The position numbers were made by a program, and so were the translations under genes. Under the pieces are notes generated by a model, which saw nothing but the letters and a program-made list of their open reading frames with translations, searched no databases and had not been told where the DNA came from. From contig JAFSJF010000102.1 in NCBI GenBank assembly GCA_017439405.1, forward strand, positions 1 through 33,170: a DNA stretch of 33,170 bases. Direction: 5' to 3'. The number at the start of each line of letters is the position of its first letter. Position 1 is the stretch's first letter. This document shows, piece after piece, positions 22,858 to 29,943 of this stretch. Source of the stretch: Bacteroidales bacterium (GTDB taxonomy: Bacteria > Bacteroidota > Bacteroidia > Bacteroidales > F082).

Positions 22858-23205
22858 ATGAGGCACAACGAGAGCGAAATACAGCGGTGCTGCGTGGCGT
22901 GGTTCAGGTGCCAATACCCGAAACTCGCCCTGAATTTGATTGCAATCCCAAATGGCGGGGCAAGGTCGAGGATTGAGGCCGCGATTATGAAGGGCGAGGG
23001 TGTGACGGCTGGAGCCGCCGACCTTGGCCTATTTGTGGCCTGCAAGGGCTACCACGGCCTTTTCATCGAAATGAAGACCCCAAAGGGCAAACAGCAGCCA
23101 TCGCAAAAGGCATGGCAGGAGGCCGTTGAGGGTCAGGGCTACAAGTACGTGGTTTGCCACGGTTACTATGAGTTCGTGGACGAGATAAACGCTTATTTGC
23201 GTTGA
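22858..23205 (+). CDS. VRR-NUC domain nuclease
   Basis: A 115-residue protein matching the stand-alone phage VRR-NUC, a PD-(D/E)xK-type fold. Seen: IAIPNGGAR, the metal Asp in GAADLGLF, and the FIEMKTPKGKQQ segment with Glu and Lys of the active site, then QKAWQEAVEGQGYKYVV. Such enzymes cut branched or flap DNA, for instance when resolving recombination intermediates. It is the last gene of the early operon, before a strong hairpin, and links to SSB by 1 base. Confidence 0.92.
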   Translation: MRHNESEIQRCCVAWFRCQYPKLALNLIAIPNGGARSRIEAAIMKGEGVTAGAADLGLFVACKGYHGLFIEMKTPKGKQQPSQKAWQEAVEGQGYKYVVCHGYYEFVDEINAYLR

Positions 23206-23222
23206 TTTTCCTTTTTTTTGAG

Positions 23223-23260
23223 CGAAAAGGGTACTTAATAAATACCCTTTTCGTATTTTT
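23223..23260 (+). terminator. Hairpin terminator between early and packaging operons
   Basis: CGAAAAGGGTA (23223-23233) and TACCCTTTTCG (23243-23253) form a perfect 11-base stem with a 9-base loop, followed by TATTTTT. This fits an intrinsic terminator at the end of the early operon. The tail is also the -7 box of the next unit. Confidence 0.75.
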
Positions 23261-23261
23261 G
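23254..23261 (+). promoter_or_regulatory. Probable -7 box for the packaging operon
   Basis: TATTTTTG fits TAnnTTTG, 34 bases before the ParB-like ATG. No TTTG lies 19-21 bases upstream because the terminator stem occupies that region, so the promoter may need a phage activator. Confidence 0.45.
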
Positions 23262-23295
23262 CGGCGATTATAGACTAATTAACACCGAATTAGAC

Positions 23296-23868
23296 ATGGA
23301 TAAAGACCAAGCCATTGAATCGAACTTTGTGACCATCGGCCTTGACCTCTTGGAGCCAAACGAGGGGCAGCTTGAAGGGTTGCCCGCCAATCCCCGCAAG
23401 ATATCGGAGAGCAAGATGGATTTGCTGAAAGCCAACCTTCAGCAATACCCTGAAATGCTCTCCATGCGTGGGTTGATGGTCTATCCCCTTGACAATGGCC
23501 ATTACATCATCATCGGGGGCAACATGCGCCACCGTGCCATGATGGAATTGGGCTACGATTCAGCCCCTTGCATCGTGATTCCCAAGGAAACCGACATCGA
23601 GCGGCTGAAAGCCTATTCGGTCATCGACAACAACGGGTTCGGCAAATGGGACTGGGACATGCTGGCAAACGAGTGGGACGAGGATCTGTTGAATGGATGG
23701 GGCATAGATTGGGACTACATCCCACCCCTTCCTGTTGCCGATGACGGAGACGGCGGCGGATTCGTGGCCAAGCTGACTTTCCCCGACAAGGAAAGCCTTG
23801 AAAAGTTCCTGACGATGTACGGAGAGGAACTGAAAGAGATGTACGGATGTGAGATAAAGGCGAAGTGA
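23296..23868 (+). CDS. ParB-like N-terminal domain protein (phage type)
   Basis: A 190-residue protein. The ParB-like fold is visible from about residue 25: LPANPRKISESKMDLLKANL, then YIIIGGNMRHRAMMELG and PCIVIPKETDIERLKAYSVI. It lacks the following helix-turn-helix of partition proteins, so it is more like phage and plasmid ParB/sulfiredoxin-fold proteins that act as nucleases or NTP-binding adaptors. It heads the packaging operon in front of DUF4417 and terminase genes, an arrangement I recognise from Bacteroides prophages. A role in DNA processing before packaging is inferred. Confidence 0.85.
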   Translation: MDKDQAIESNFVTIGLDLLEPNEGQLEGLPANPRKISESKMDLLKANLQQYPEMLSMRGLMVYPLDNGHYIIIGGNMRHRAMMELGYDSAPCIVIPKETDIERLKAYSVIDNNGFGKWDWDMLANEWDEDLLNGWGIDWDYIPPLPVADDGDGGGFVAKLTFPDKESLEKFLTMYGEELKEMYGCEIKAK

Positions 23869-23876
23869 TAGTAACG

Positions 23877-24491
23877 ATGAAGCACGTAGAGGACAGGATT
23901 TATCCGAGCGACAACCATTTTGACATCCCGACTTTGAGGATGGACTTGCAGCCCAACGCGGGCCTGCTTCTGCCGTTTTGCGGTTGGGGGATTTCTCGCC
24001 GCGTCAAGCAAGGCGTTCTGACATACCATTTCTATGTGGACGACTATCGATTTGAGAACTTATGGCTCAATCCCGACTGCATCCTGAAAAGCGGTTGCCG
24101 CGAAATCGTGGAGCCGAATTTCTCCGTATATGACACCACGCCAATCGCCTACGGACTCCAACAAATCTACAAGAAAAGATGGCTTTCACGCTACTATCAG
24201 GAACATGGATTGAAGGTCTATGCAGACATGAACGTGAGTTCCAAGTTCTATGAGTACAACTGCCTTGGCATCCCCGAAGGATACAACGCCTTTGCCACGC
24301 GCGGCTATACTGACAGATTGGAGTACCTGAAACAGGAGATAGGCATTGCAAGGCGGATTTCGGGCTTCGACACGCCAAACATGGTCGTCTATGGCGGCGG
24401 CGAGGCTGTGCGTGACATTTGCTTGCAGACCTCAATCATCTATGTGCAAGAGTTCAAGCCGAACATCAGGAAGGAGGGTGCAAATGGTTAA
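23877..24491 (+). CDS. DUF4417-like phage protein
   Basis: A 204-residue protein (208 if a GTG at 23865 overlapping the previous stop is used). The pattern PFCGWGISRR, the VVEPNFSVYDTTPIA-like run EPNFSVYDTTPIA, SRYYQEHGLKVYADMNVSS and NCLGIPEGYNAFATRGYT matches DUF4417, a phage and mobile-element family of unknown activity often placed beside ParB-like genes. There are no membrane helices. The gene overlaps the toxin-like gene by 8 bases, and its last codons carry that gene's Shine-Dalgarno. Confidence 0.72.
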   Translation: MKHVEDRIYPSDNHFDIPTLRMDLQPNAGLLLPFCGWGISRRVKQGVLTYHFYVDDYRFENLWLNPDCILKSGCREIVEPNFSVYDTTPIAYGLQQIYKKRWLSRYYQEHGLKVYADMNVSSKFYEYNCLGIPEGYNAFATRGYTDRLEYLKQEIGIARRISGFDTPNMVVYGGGEAVRDICLQTSIIYVQEFKPNIRKEGANG

Positions 24492-24996
24492 GGTGGTCGG
24501 AGGTGTGCGCCCTTTGTCGCGTGGCGGTGTGGCGTATCAGAACAGGTTGGAGGAATACAGGGCGTTGAGGCAGTCCGATGCGTATTCGACAGGGTATTTC
24601 AGCGTTGAGGGCGGCGGGTATTTCCTTGTTGAGAAAAGCACCTTTGCCCATAAGACAGAGGAACTTGAGGCCGCGAAACACCTTGCCGATAGTGGATATA
24701 TCGTCACACTGACCAACGAGGCGGGGAAAGGCGATGGCGTGAAGTCGCCCGAAGGGAAACTTTTCACAGCCTCGTTTGAACAAAAGACTCCAGATGGTGG
24801 TTCTGTCAGGAATTGCCTGTATCACGCAAGGGATAAGAAGGCGGATATGGCGGTGATTTACGATAAGAACAAGAACTATCACAGAAAAGATATTGATGAC
24901 GGCATTAAGGACTTCGAAAGCCGAAGCAAATATCGTTTCAAGAAAATACTGGTAATAGAAGCAAATGGAAAGATTCACACACACAGGCATAACTAA
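24484..24996 (+). CDS. Nuclease-toxin-like protein (CdiA C-terminal/BECR-type pattern)
   Basis: A 170-residue protein. Residues about 60-170 match the layout of CdiA-type toxin domains: a helix (ELEAAKHLADSGYIVTL), a Lys/Glu strand pair (SFEQKTPDGGSVRNCLYHA) and a closing HARDKKADMAVIYDKN then KILVIEANGKIHTH. A basic N-terminal part of 35 residues precedes it. AAGGAGG lies 6 bases before the ATG. The predicted target would be RNA. No immunity gene follows; instead a predicted minus-strand RNA ends at this gene's stop codon. It could also be a packaging-associated nuclease. The fold assignment is from reading only. Confidence 0.5.
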   Translation: MVKVVGGVRPLSRGGVAYQNRLEEYRALRQSDAYSTGYFSVEGGGYFLVEKSTFAHKTEELEAAKHLADSGYIVTLTNEAGKGDGVKSPEGKLFTASFEQKTPDGGSVRNCLYHARDKKADMAVIYDKNKNYHRKDIDDGIKDFESRSKYRFKKILVIEANGKIHTHRHN

Positions 24997-25112
24997 AAAA
25001 GGGCTTTTCAGCCCTTGCCGTGCGCCCATCCGTTTCGGCGCACACTCCAGTCTAACAGGAACACACCTGCCGTTTCAGCCGAGTGCAACTGGCATCATTC
25101 TCGGTATCTCGG
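24995..25112 (-). ncRNA. Predicted structured small RNA, minus strand
   Basis: On the minus strand, TATCTTTG (25126-25119) is a -7 box; an RNA of about 118 bases would follow. It ends in an ideal intrinsic terminator: a 7-base stem AAGGGCT/AGCCCTT closed by a GAAA loop, with a run of six U overlapping the stem base (24995-25000). Between them lie GTGCGCC/GGCGCAC (25020-25043), CAGG/CCTG (25056-25069) and CCGAG/CTCGG (25079-25104). No protein frame fills the region. The 3' end meets the stop codon of the toxin-like gene. A terminase recognition (pac) site is the main alternative. Confidence 0.5.
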
Positions 25113-25118
25113 ACGCGG

Positions 25119-25126
25119 CAAAGATA
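25119..25126 (-). promoter_or_regulatory. Minus-strand -7 box for the predicted small RNA
   Basis: TATCTTTG on the minus strand fits TAnnTTTG. The -33 box is weak: ATTG at a distance of 17 bases is the best that I find. Confidence 0.4.
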
Positions 25127-25177
25127 CGCAAAAATATGGAAACCAATCGTATTTCAAAACACAAAACACAAAAACCC

Positions 25178-25450
25178 ATGACACAAAAACAATTTGACCT
25201 GCAAATGCAGGAATTGAGGCTTCAGTACACGAAGCAATCAAACGAAATCGGACGCATGAAGGACGATGTGAGCCGCCGCAAGAACGAGGCCATGATAGCC
25301 GCTGATGACGCTTTCCACGAACAAAAGCGGGAAAGGGTTGCCAAAATCAACCGCATCAATACAGAGAAAGCCACATTGTTTGACGGCGACCCGAAAAAGG
25401 ACTTTATGGATAATACCTACAAGAAAGTAGTATTGGAGTATATTAAATAA
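25178..25450 (+). CDS. Hypothetical protein preceding the terminase genes
   Basis: A 90-residue highly charged helical protein (FDLQMQELRLQYTKQSNEIG then KDDVSRRKNEAMIAADDAF), likely a coiled coil, ending with DNTYKKVVLEYIK. Two in-frame ATGs exist; 25136 would add 14 basic residues, and I favour 25178 because the upstream one overlaps the minus-strand promoter. The frame's longer start at 24965 crosses the structured region and is rejected. Its place just before the small terminase fits a packaging or head accessory role. Confidence 0.55.
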   Translation: MTQKQFDLQMQELRLQYTKQSNEIGRMKDDVSRRKNEAMIAADDAFHEQKRERVAKINRINTEKATLFDGDPKKDFMDNTYKKVVLEYIK

Positions 25451-25476
25451 ACAATAACAGATAAATACTTGGTAGT

Positions 25477-26022
25477 ATGAAGAACGACATCTATCCCGAC
25501 CTGAAGCGGCTTTTCGATGAAACCAGCAACCGAGGGCGCAAACTGTCGTACACGCCCGAACAAGTCGTGGAGGAGTTCAAGCTCTATGTGGAGTCGCTTG
25601 CCTCCAACCCCATCGAGGTGGAGACCGAGTACCAAAGGCAGACGCAGACCAACGGCGAAGGCACACAACGCCAAGGCCAGATGCGCAAGCAGCGTTTCAG
25701 CCGACCGCCGAAGGTGACGGACTTCGTTGTCAGGTGGTTGGGGAAAAACATGTCTTGGTGGACTGAAATCTCCGAATCGAAGCGGCATGGCGACAAATTT
25801 TCGAACATCAAAGATAAAATAACGCAGTACTGCTACGACTGCAAGCTGGACGGTGCCATCGTGGGCATCTACAACGCCAACATCATCGCCCGCGACCTCG
25901 GGCTTCAGGAAAAGGTGGCGGTTGAAAAGAAGGAGAAGGACCAGCTCGATGACATGACACCCGATGAAATCAACGCGGAAAAGGAGAGGCTGATGAAGCT
26001 CTACAAGAATGGCAACGATTGA
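25477..26022 (+). CDS. Terminase small subunit
   Basis: A 181-residue protein. The N-terminal part has an HTH-like segment (SYTPEQVVEEFKLYVESLAS), and the centre has the small-terminase pattern KITQYCYDCKLDGAIVGIYN with IIARDLGLQEKV, as in the gp3 type that recognises pac or cos DNA. A Lys/Glu-rich tail with DDMTPDEINAEKERLMKLY may contact the large subunit. It overlaps the large subunit gene by 14 bases, which supports the pairing. Confidence 0.85.
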   Translation: MKNDIYPDLKRLFDETSNRGRKLSYTPEQVVEEFKLYVESLASNPIEVETEYQRQTQTNGEGTQRQGQMRKQRFSRPPKVTDFVVRWLGKNMSWWTEISESKRHGDKFSNIKDKITQYCYDCKLDGAIVGIYNANIIARDLGLQEKVAVEKKEKDQLDDMTPDEINAEKERLMKLYKNGND

Positions 26023-28447
26023 CGAGGTGAAGCGGATGCGCGAAAACGTGAAGTCGCTTGCACCAAGCAACTTCCCGTTTTTCATCGGATACATCAACCC
26101 GAAGTACTCCGAGGCGTGGTTCCATCGTGTCATTTCAGAGCGTTGCCAAATGCTTTTGGAGGGCAAAATCAAGAATTTGATGGTGTTTGTCCCACCTCAA
26201 CATGGAAAACAATTGGGTGACAGCACCTTGATACCAACGCCGAACGGATTTGTCAGGCATGGCGATTTGAGGGCTGGCGACTATGTGTTTGGCAGGGATG
26301 GCAAGGCGGTGAAGGTGCTTGCGGTTTCCAGCAAGGTAAGGTCTGAATATGTGGTCACTTTCAGTGACGGGCAGCGGATAGAGTGCCACGGCAACCATGA
26401 ATGGGTGGTCTATGACCGCTCATACAAGACGGAGCGGACGCTTGAAACCAAGTACATGGCGACGCAAAAACTCTATTCGGGAACACCGGGCAGGCGCGGT
26501 TGCCACCATAGATTTCAGGTATCACCAACCGTTTGCGTTGATTTCAATAAGCGCGATGTTGAAATAGACCCTTACACCCTCGGAGCATGGCTTGGGGATG
26601 GGAAAAGCAGTGCGCCGCAAGTTACCATCGGGAATGGAGACACAGAGATAGTTGCGAAAATACCATACAAGCACACTTCGAGTTGGGTTCAGGAAGGAAC
26701 GGGTGTTGAATACTATTACTATGGGGCGCAATTGAAACTTTCATTTTACAACCTCGTCAATAACAAGCATATTCCGCATGACTACATCTTCAATTCGGTT
26801 GAATGCCGGAAGGAACTTATTGCAGGGCTGATTGACACGGACGGCTATGTGTACCCGAAAAACGGCAGGGTCACGATAAGCAACACCAACAAGGCCATCA
26901 TAGACGATGCGGCCTTGATATTAAGGTCGCTGGGGCAGAACGCAGTGGTGACATCATTCCTTCCGAAAACATCAAGCAGCGGAGTTGATGGCAAGCAGAT
27001 GGTCTATCAACTATGTTTCAACCCGACAACGGACTTCCCTACCGTGGTGCCGAGAAAAAGGATTGTACGCACCATTGCCAACAGGCGCAGATCTATCGTA
27101 AGCATTGAACGCATGGACGGGCTGGAGATGGGGAACTGCATTCAGGTGGAGGGTGAGGTTTACCTTGCTGGCGACACTTTCATCCCCACCCATAACAGTG
27201 AGATAATTTCCCGAAACTTCCCCGCATGGGCGTTGGGAGTGAACCCTGATTTGAAGATTGCGGGTTGCGCTTACTCTGCCGACCTCGCGGGGCAGTTCTC
27301 AAGGTCGATTCAGCGCATCATCGACAGCAAGGAGTACCAGGAGATATTCCCCGAAACCTACCTCAACAGTGCCAACATCCGAACAACGGCGCGTGGCTAC
27401 CTTCGCAATGTTGACTTGTTCGAGACCGTGGGACACAAGGGCTTCTACAAGGCCGTTGGCGTGGGCGGGCCATTGACGGGAACGCCCGTTGACATCGCCA
27501 TCATCGATGACCCCGTGAAGGATGCCACCGAAGCCTATTCGCCCGTCTATCGTGAACGGGTGTGGAATTGGTACAACACCGTACTGACCACCCGTTTGCA
27601 CAACGATTCCAAGCAGCTTTTCATTATGACCCGCTGGCATGAGGATGACCTTGCAGGGCGCATCCTGAAAGCGGAGCCTGACGAATGGACGGTGCTTTCG
27701 ATTCCAGCGATATGCGAAAAGGCCAATGACGGGGGATTGAGCCAAAGGCATATCGGCGACCCGCTATGGCCTGAACGGCATTCCTTGGCGAAGTTGGAGA
27801 AACAAAGGAACCGTTCACCGCGTGAGTTCAGCGCATTGTACCAGCAGCGTCCCGTCATCGAGGGCGGTAACATCGTCAAGCGTGATTGGTTTGGAAAGAT
27901 TACCCCTGCCGACTTCAAGGCGTTGCGGTTTGAGGAACCGATTCACTTCTACCTTGACACCGCCTATGAGGAACGCAAGGTAAAGAGCGACAACGACCCC
28001 AGTGGCATCCTTGCGGCCTGCCGTATCGGTACGCTGATATACCTGACCCATGCGATGAAGGTTTACAAGGAAATGCCCGACTTGCTTCGATTCCTCCCTG
28101 AATACATCAGGGCGCAGGGCGGCAATGGTGAGAGCAAGCTCCATGTCGAGCCGAAGGCCAACGGCAAGAGCGTGGTGCAGATGTTGAAGGCCGTCTCGAC
28201 CCTGAATGTGAAGGAAACGGAGTCGCCAACGGATTCCAAGGAAACGAGGTTGAAGGTGGTGTCGCCCCGCATCGAGTGCGGCCGTGTGGTGCTGGTCGAA
28301 GGGTCGTGGAACGATGACTTTTTGGATGAGGTCTGCGGATTCCCAGCGTTGGAGCATGACGAGTTTGTGGATATTCTCGGGTACGCCATAAACGACCTCT
28401 ACGAGGACGATGACGATATAGACTACGACAACATTAGGATTCGATAA
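26009..28447 (+). CDS. Terminase large subunit interrupted by an intein
   Basis: An 812-residue precursor. Extein residues 1-67 and 397-812 join into a 483-residue terminase, the usual size. The Walker A PPQHGKS is split between Lys67 and Ser397 by the intein. After splicing, the ATPase has Walker B IAIIDDP (residues 497-502 of the precursor), and the C-terminal RNase H-like nuclease has Asp650 in FYLDTAYEE and acidic residues near HDEFVDILGYA. The enzyme cuts and pumps phage DNA into the head. Because the P-loop is broken, the precursor cannot hydrolyse ATP until spliced. It lies between the small subunit and portal genes. Confidence 0.95.
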   Translation: MATIDEVKRMRENVKSLAPSNFPFFIGYINPKYSEAWFHRVISERCQMLLEGKIKNLMVFVPPQHGKQLGDSTLIPTPNGFVRHGDLRAGDYVFGRDGKAVKVLAVSSKVRSEYVVTFSDGQRIECHGNHEWVVYDRSYKTERTLETKYMATQKLYSGTPGRRGCHHRFQVSPTVCVDFNKRDVEIDPYTLGAWLGDGKSSAPQVTIGNGDTEIVAKIPYKHTSSWVQEGTGVEYYYYGAQLKLSFYNLVNNKHIPHDYIFNSVECRKELIAGLIDTDGYVYPKNGRVTISNTNKAIIDDAALILRSLGQNAVVTSFLPKTSSSGVDGKQMVYQLCFNPTTDFPTVVPRKRIVRTIANRRRSIVSIERMDGLEMGNCIQVEGEVYLAGDTFIPTHNSEIISRNFPAWALGVNPDLKIAGCAYSADLAGQFSRSIQRIIDSKEYQEIFPETYLNSANIRTTARGYLRNVDLFETVGHKGFYKAVGVGGPLTGTPVDIAIIDDPVKDATEAYSPVYRERVWNWYNTVLTTRLHNDSKQLFIMTRWHEDDLAGRILKAEPDEWTVLSIPAICEKANDGGLSQRHIGDPLWPERHSLAKLEKQRNRSPREFSALYQQRPVIEGGNIVKRDWFGKITPADFKALRFEEPIHFYLDTAYEERKVKSDNDPSGILAACRIGTLIYLTHAMKVYKEMPDLLRFLPEYIRAQGGNGESKLHVEPKANGKSVVQMLKAVSTLNVKETESPTDSKETRLKVVSPRIECGRVVLVEGSWNDDFLDEVCGFPALEHDEFVDILGYAINDLYEDDDDIDYDNIRIR
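26210..27196 (+). mobile_element. Class 3-type intein with LAGLIDADG homing endonuclease in the terminase P-loop
   Basis: A 329-residue insert, frame preserved. It begins Q-L-G-D-S-T-L-I with Gln at position 1 in place of the usual Cys or Ser. It ends THN before the +1 Ser. The class 3 markers all appear: Trp at intein residue 65 in GNHEW (block B), Cys at 310 in NCIQVEG (block F, where Asp or another residue is usual) and Thr at 327 just before the final HN. The endonuclease has both dodecapeptide motifs: LGAWLGDG (precursor 191-198) and AGLIDTDG (272-279). Insertion at GK/S is a common terminase and ATPase site. Confidence 0.92.
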
Positions 28448-28463
28448 CTAAAACTTCAATATT

Positions 28464-29936
28464 ATGGTATTCTTCGATTTATTCCGCAATTATGTGAACG
28501 CCCTGATTGGAAGGAATCAGGAGTTCGAGAAACTGTTGGCCGCAAAGGACATCACGGCGGTCAAGGAGCAGATGACCTCAAGGGTGGATGCCGTGTTGCT
28601 CGCACTGAAGGAGTACGACACCAAGTCCCATGAGATTATGAAACGCCCTGACAAGGAAATCACCGACAAGAAGGGCAAGTTCTTACGGTATGAGCCGACT
28701 TGGAAACTGCCCATCCCCTATCCCGTTTTCATCAACGAGATTGCGTTGGTTTTCCTTTACGGGCGACCCGTGAAGTGGACGCAGCTCTCCGAGGGTACGG
28801 ACGAAGGCTTCAAGGCATATCAGGACTTCATCAAGGAAACGAGGTTTGACAGCAAAATCCGCGAGTGCAAGCGCATAGCCGGTGCAGAGACCGAATCGGC
28901 CATGCTTTTCCGTGTGTACCGCGATGAGGATGACAACACGGCGAAATGCCAAATCAGGGTGCTGGCAAAGAGCAAGGGCGATGAGATTTACACCCGATTC
29001 GACCAATACGGGAACATGCTTGCCTTTGCCTGGGGCTACTTCGTGAAGGATGAAGGCCAGGGCGTGACCTACCACTTCGATGTGTACACAAAGAAGGCCA
29101 TCTACCATTGCTCAAAGAAGTCGTTGGGCTGGGATGTGGTTGAGGAAATAAACTTCATCGGCAAGATTCCCGTCATCTACTTCCAGCAGGAAAAGGAATG
29201 GGATGGGGTGGAGATATTGATTCACCGCGAGGAATCGATTGCCAGCCATACCGCCGACACCAACGACTACTTTGCCGACCCGATGCTTTTGATGGCTTCG
29301 GACATCATCAGGAATCTGCCCGAGAAGTCGGAGGCTGGAAAGACGCTCTTCACCAACGACAAGGACGGTGTGGAAAAGGCGGCAAAGTATCTGACTTGGG
29401 ACAATGCCTCCGAAAGCAAGCAGAAGGAATTGGAATGGTTGCAGACCCAAATCCTGCAAAAGTCGTTCACCCCGAACATCACCACCGATAGCCTGAAAGC
29501 CATTTCGCAGCTGTCGGCCAAGGCTTTGAAAACCGTGATGATGCTGGCCGACATCAAGGCGGCGAAGCGTAAGGAAACCCACGATGAGTTGCTTGACCGT
29601 GCGGCCTCCCTGATTAAGGCCATTATCGGAAACGTGCTTGATGTGTCGCTGAAATCGCAATGCGACAGCCTGATTGTCGGGCATGAGTTCCAAGAGCCTT
29701 TCGGCGATGACATTGCCGATGACCTCGACAACGTGATTAAGGCCGTTGATGCCGGCATCATGTCAACCGAGACGGGCATTGAGCTGAACCCGCTAATCAA
29801 AGACCCGCACCGTGAATCGGAGCGCATAGCCAGCGAGAGCGAGGAGCGGATGAAGCAGCAGCAGTCCATCTTCGGCAATGGCAACGAGGGAGGCGCGGCA
29901 TCGTTTGACGATGACGATGATGACAACCAAAAGTGA
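28464..29936 (+). CDS. Portal protein (SPP1 gp6-like)
   Basis: A 490-residue protein with the portal pattern: IPYPVFINEIALVFLYGRPV, later YTRFDQYGNMLAFAWGYF, IPVIYFQQEKEWDGVE, and the region DNASESKQKELEWLQTQI to LSAKALKTVMMLADIKA typical of the crown and clip. The C-terminus is a long acidic tail (DDDDDD). It forms the dodecameric ring through which DNA passes at one vertex of the capsid, where terminase docks. It sits 16 bases after the terminase stop and 7 bases before the MuF gene. Confidence 0.92.
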   Translation: MVFFDLFRNYVNALIGRNQEFEKLLAAKDITAVKEQMTSRVDAVLLALKEYDTKSHEIMKRPDKEITDKKGKFLRYEPTWKLPIPYPVFINEIALVFLYGRPVKWTQLSEGTDEGFKAYQDFIKETRFDSKIRECKRIAGAETESAMLFRVYRDEDDNTAKCQIRVLAKSKGDEIYTRFDQYGNMLAFAWGYFVKDEGQGVTYHFDVYTKKAIYHCSKKSLGWDVVEEINFIGKIPVIYFQQEKEWDGVEILIHREESIASHTADTNDYFADPMLLMASDIIRNLPEKSEAGKTLFTNDKDGVEKAAKYLTWDNASESKQKELEWLQTQILQKSFTPNITTDSLKAISQLSAKALKTVMMLADIKAAKRKETHDELLDRAASLIKAIIGNVLDVSLKSQCDSLIVGHEFQEPFGDDIADDLDNVIKAVDAGIMSTETGIELNPLIKDPHRESERIASESEERMKQQQSIFGNGNEGGAASFDDDDDDNQK

Positions 29937-29943
29937 GTGAATC

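Noticed and set aside
24997-25016. Plus-strand terminator after the toxin-like gene
   Set aside because: The hairpin is followed by GCCGTG on the plus strand and has no T-run there; the T-run lies on the minus-strand side.
24965-25450. 161-residue form of the gene before the small terminase
   Set aside because: The added 71 residues cross the structured RNA region and have unnatural composition; the ATG at 25178 gives a coherent helical protein.
26210-27196. Group I intron carrying a LAGLIDADG endonuclease
   Set aside because: The frame runs unbroken through both junctions and splicing-domain blocks A, B, F and G are present, so it is an intein.
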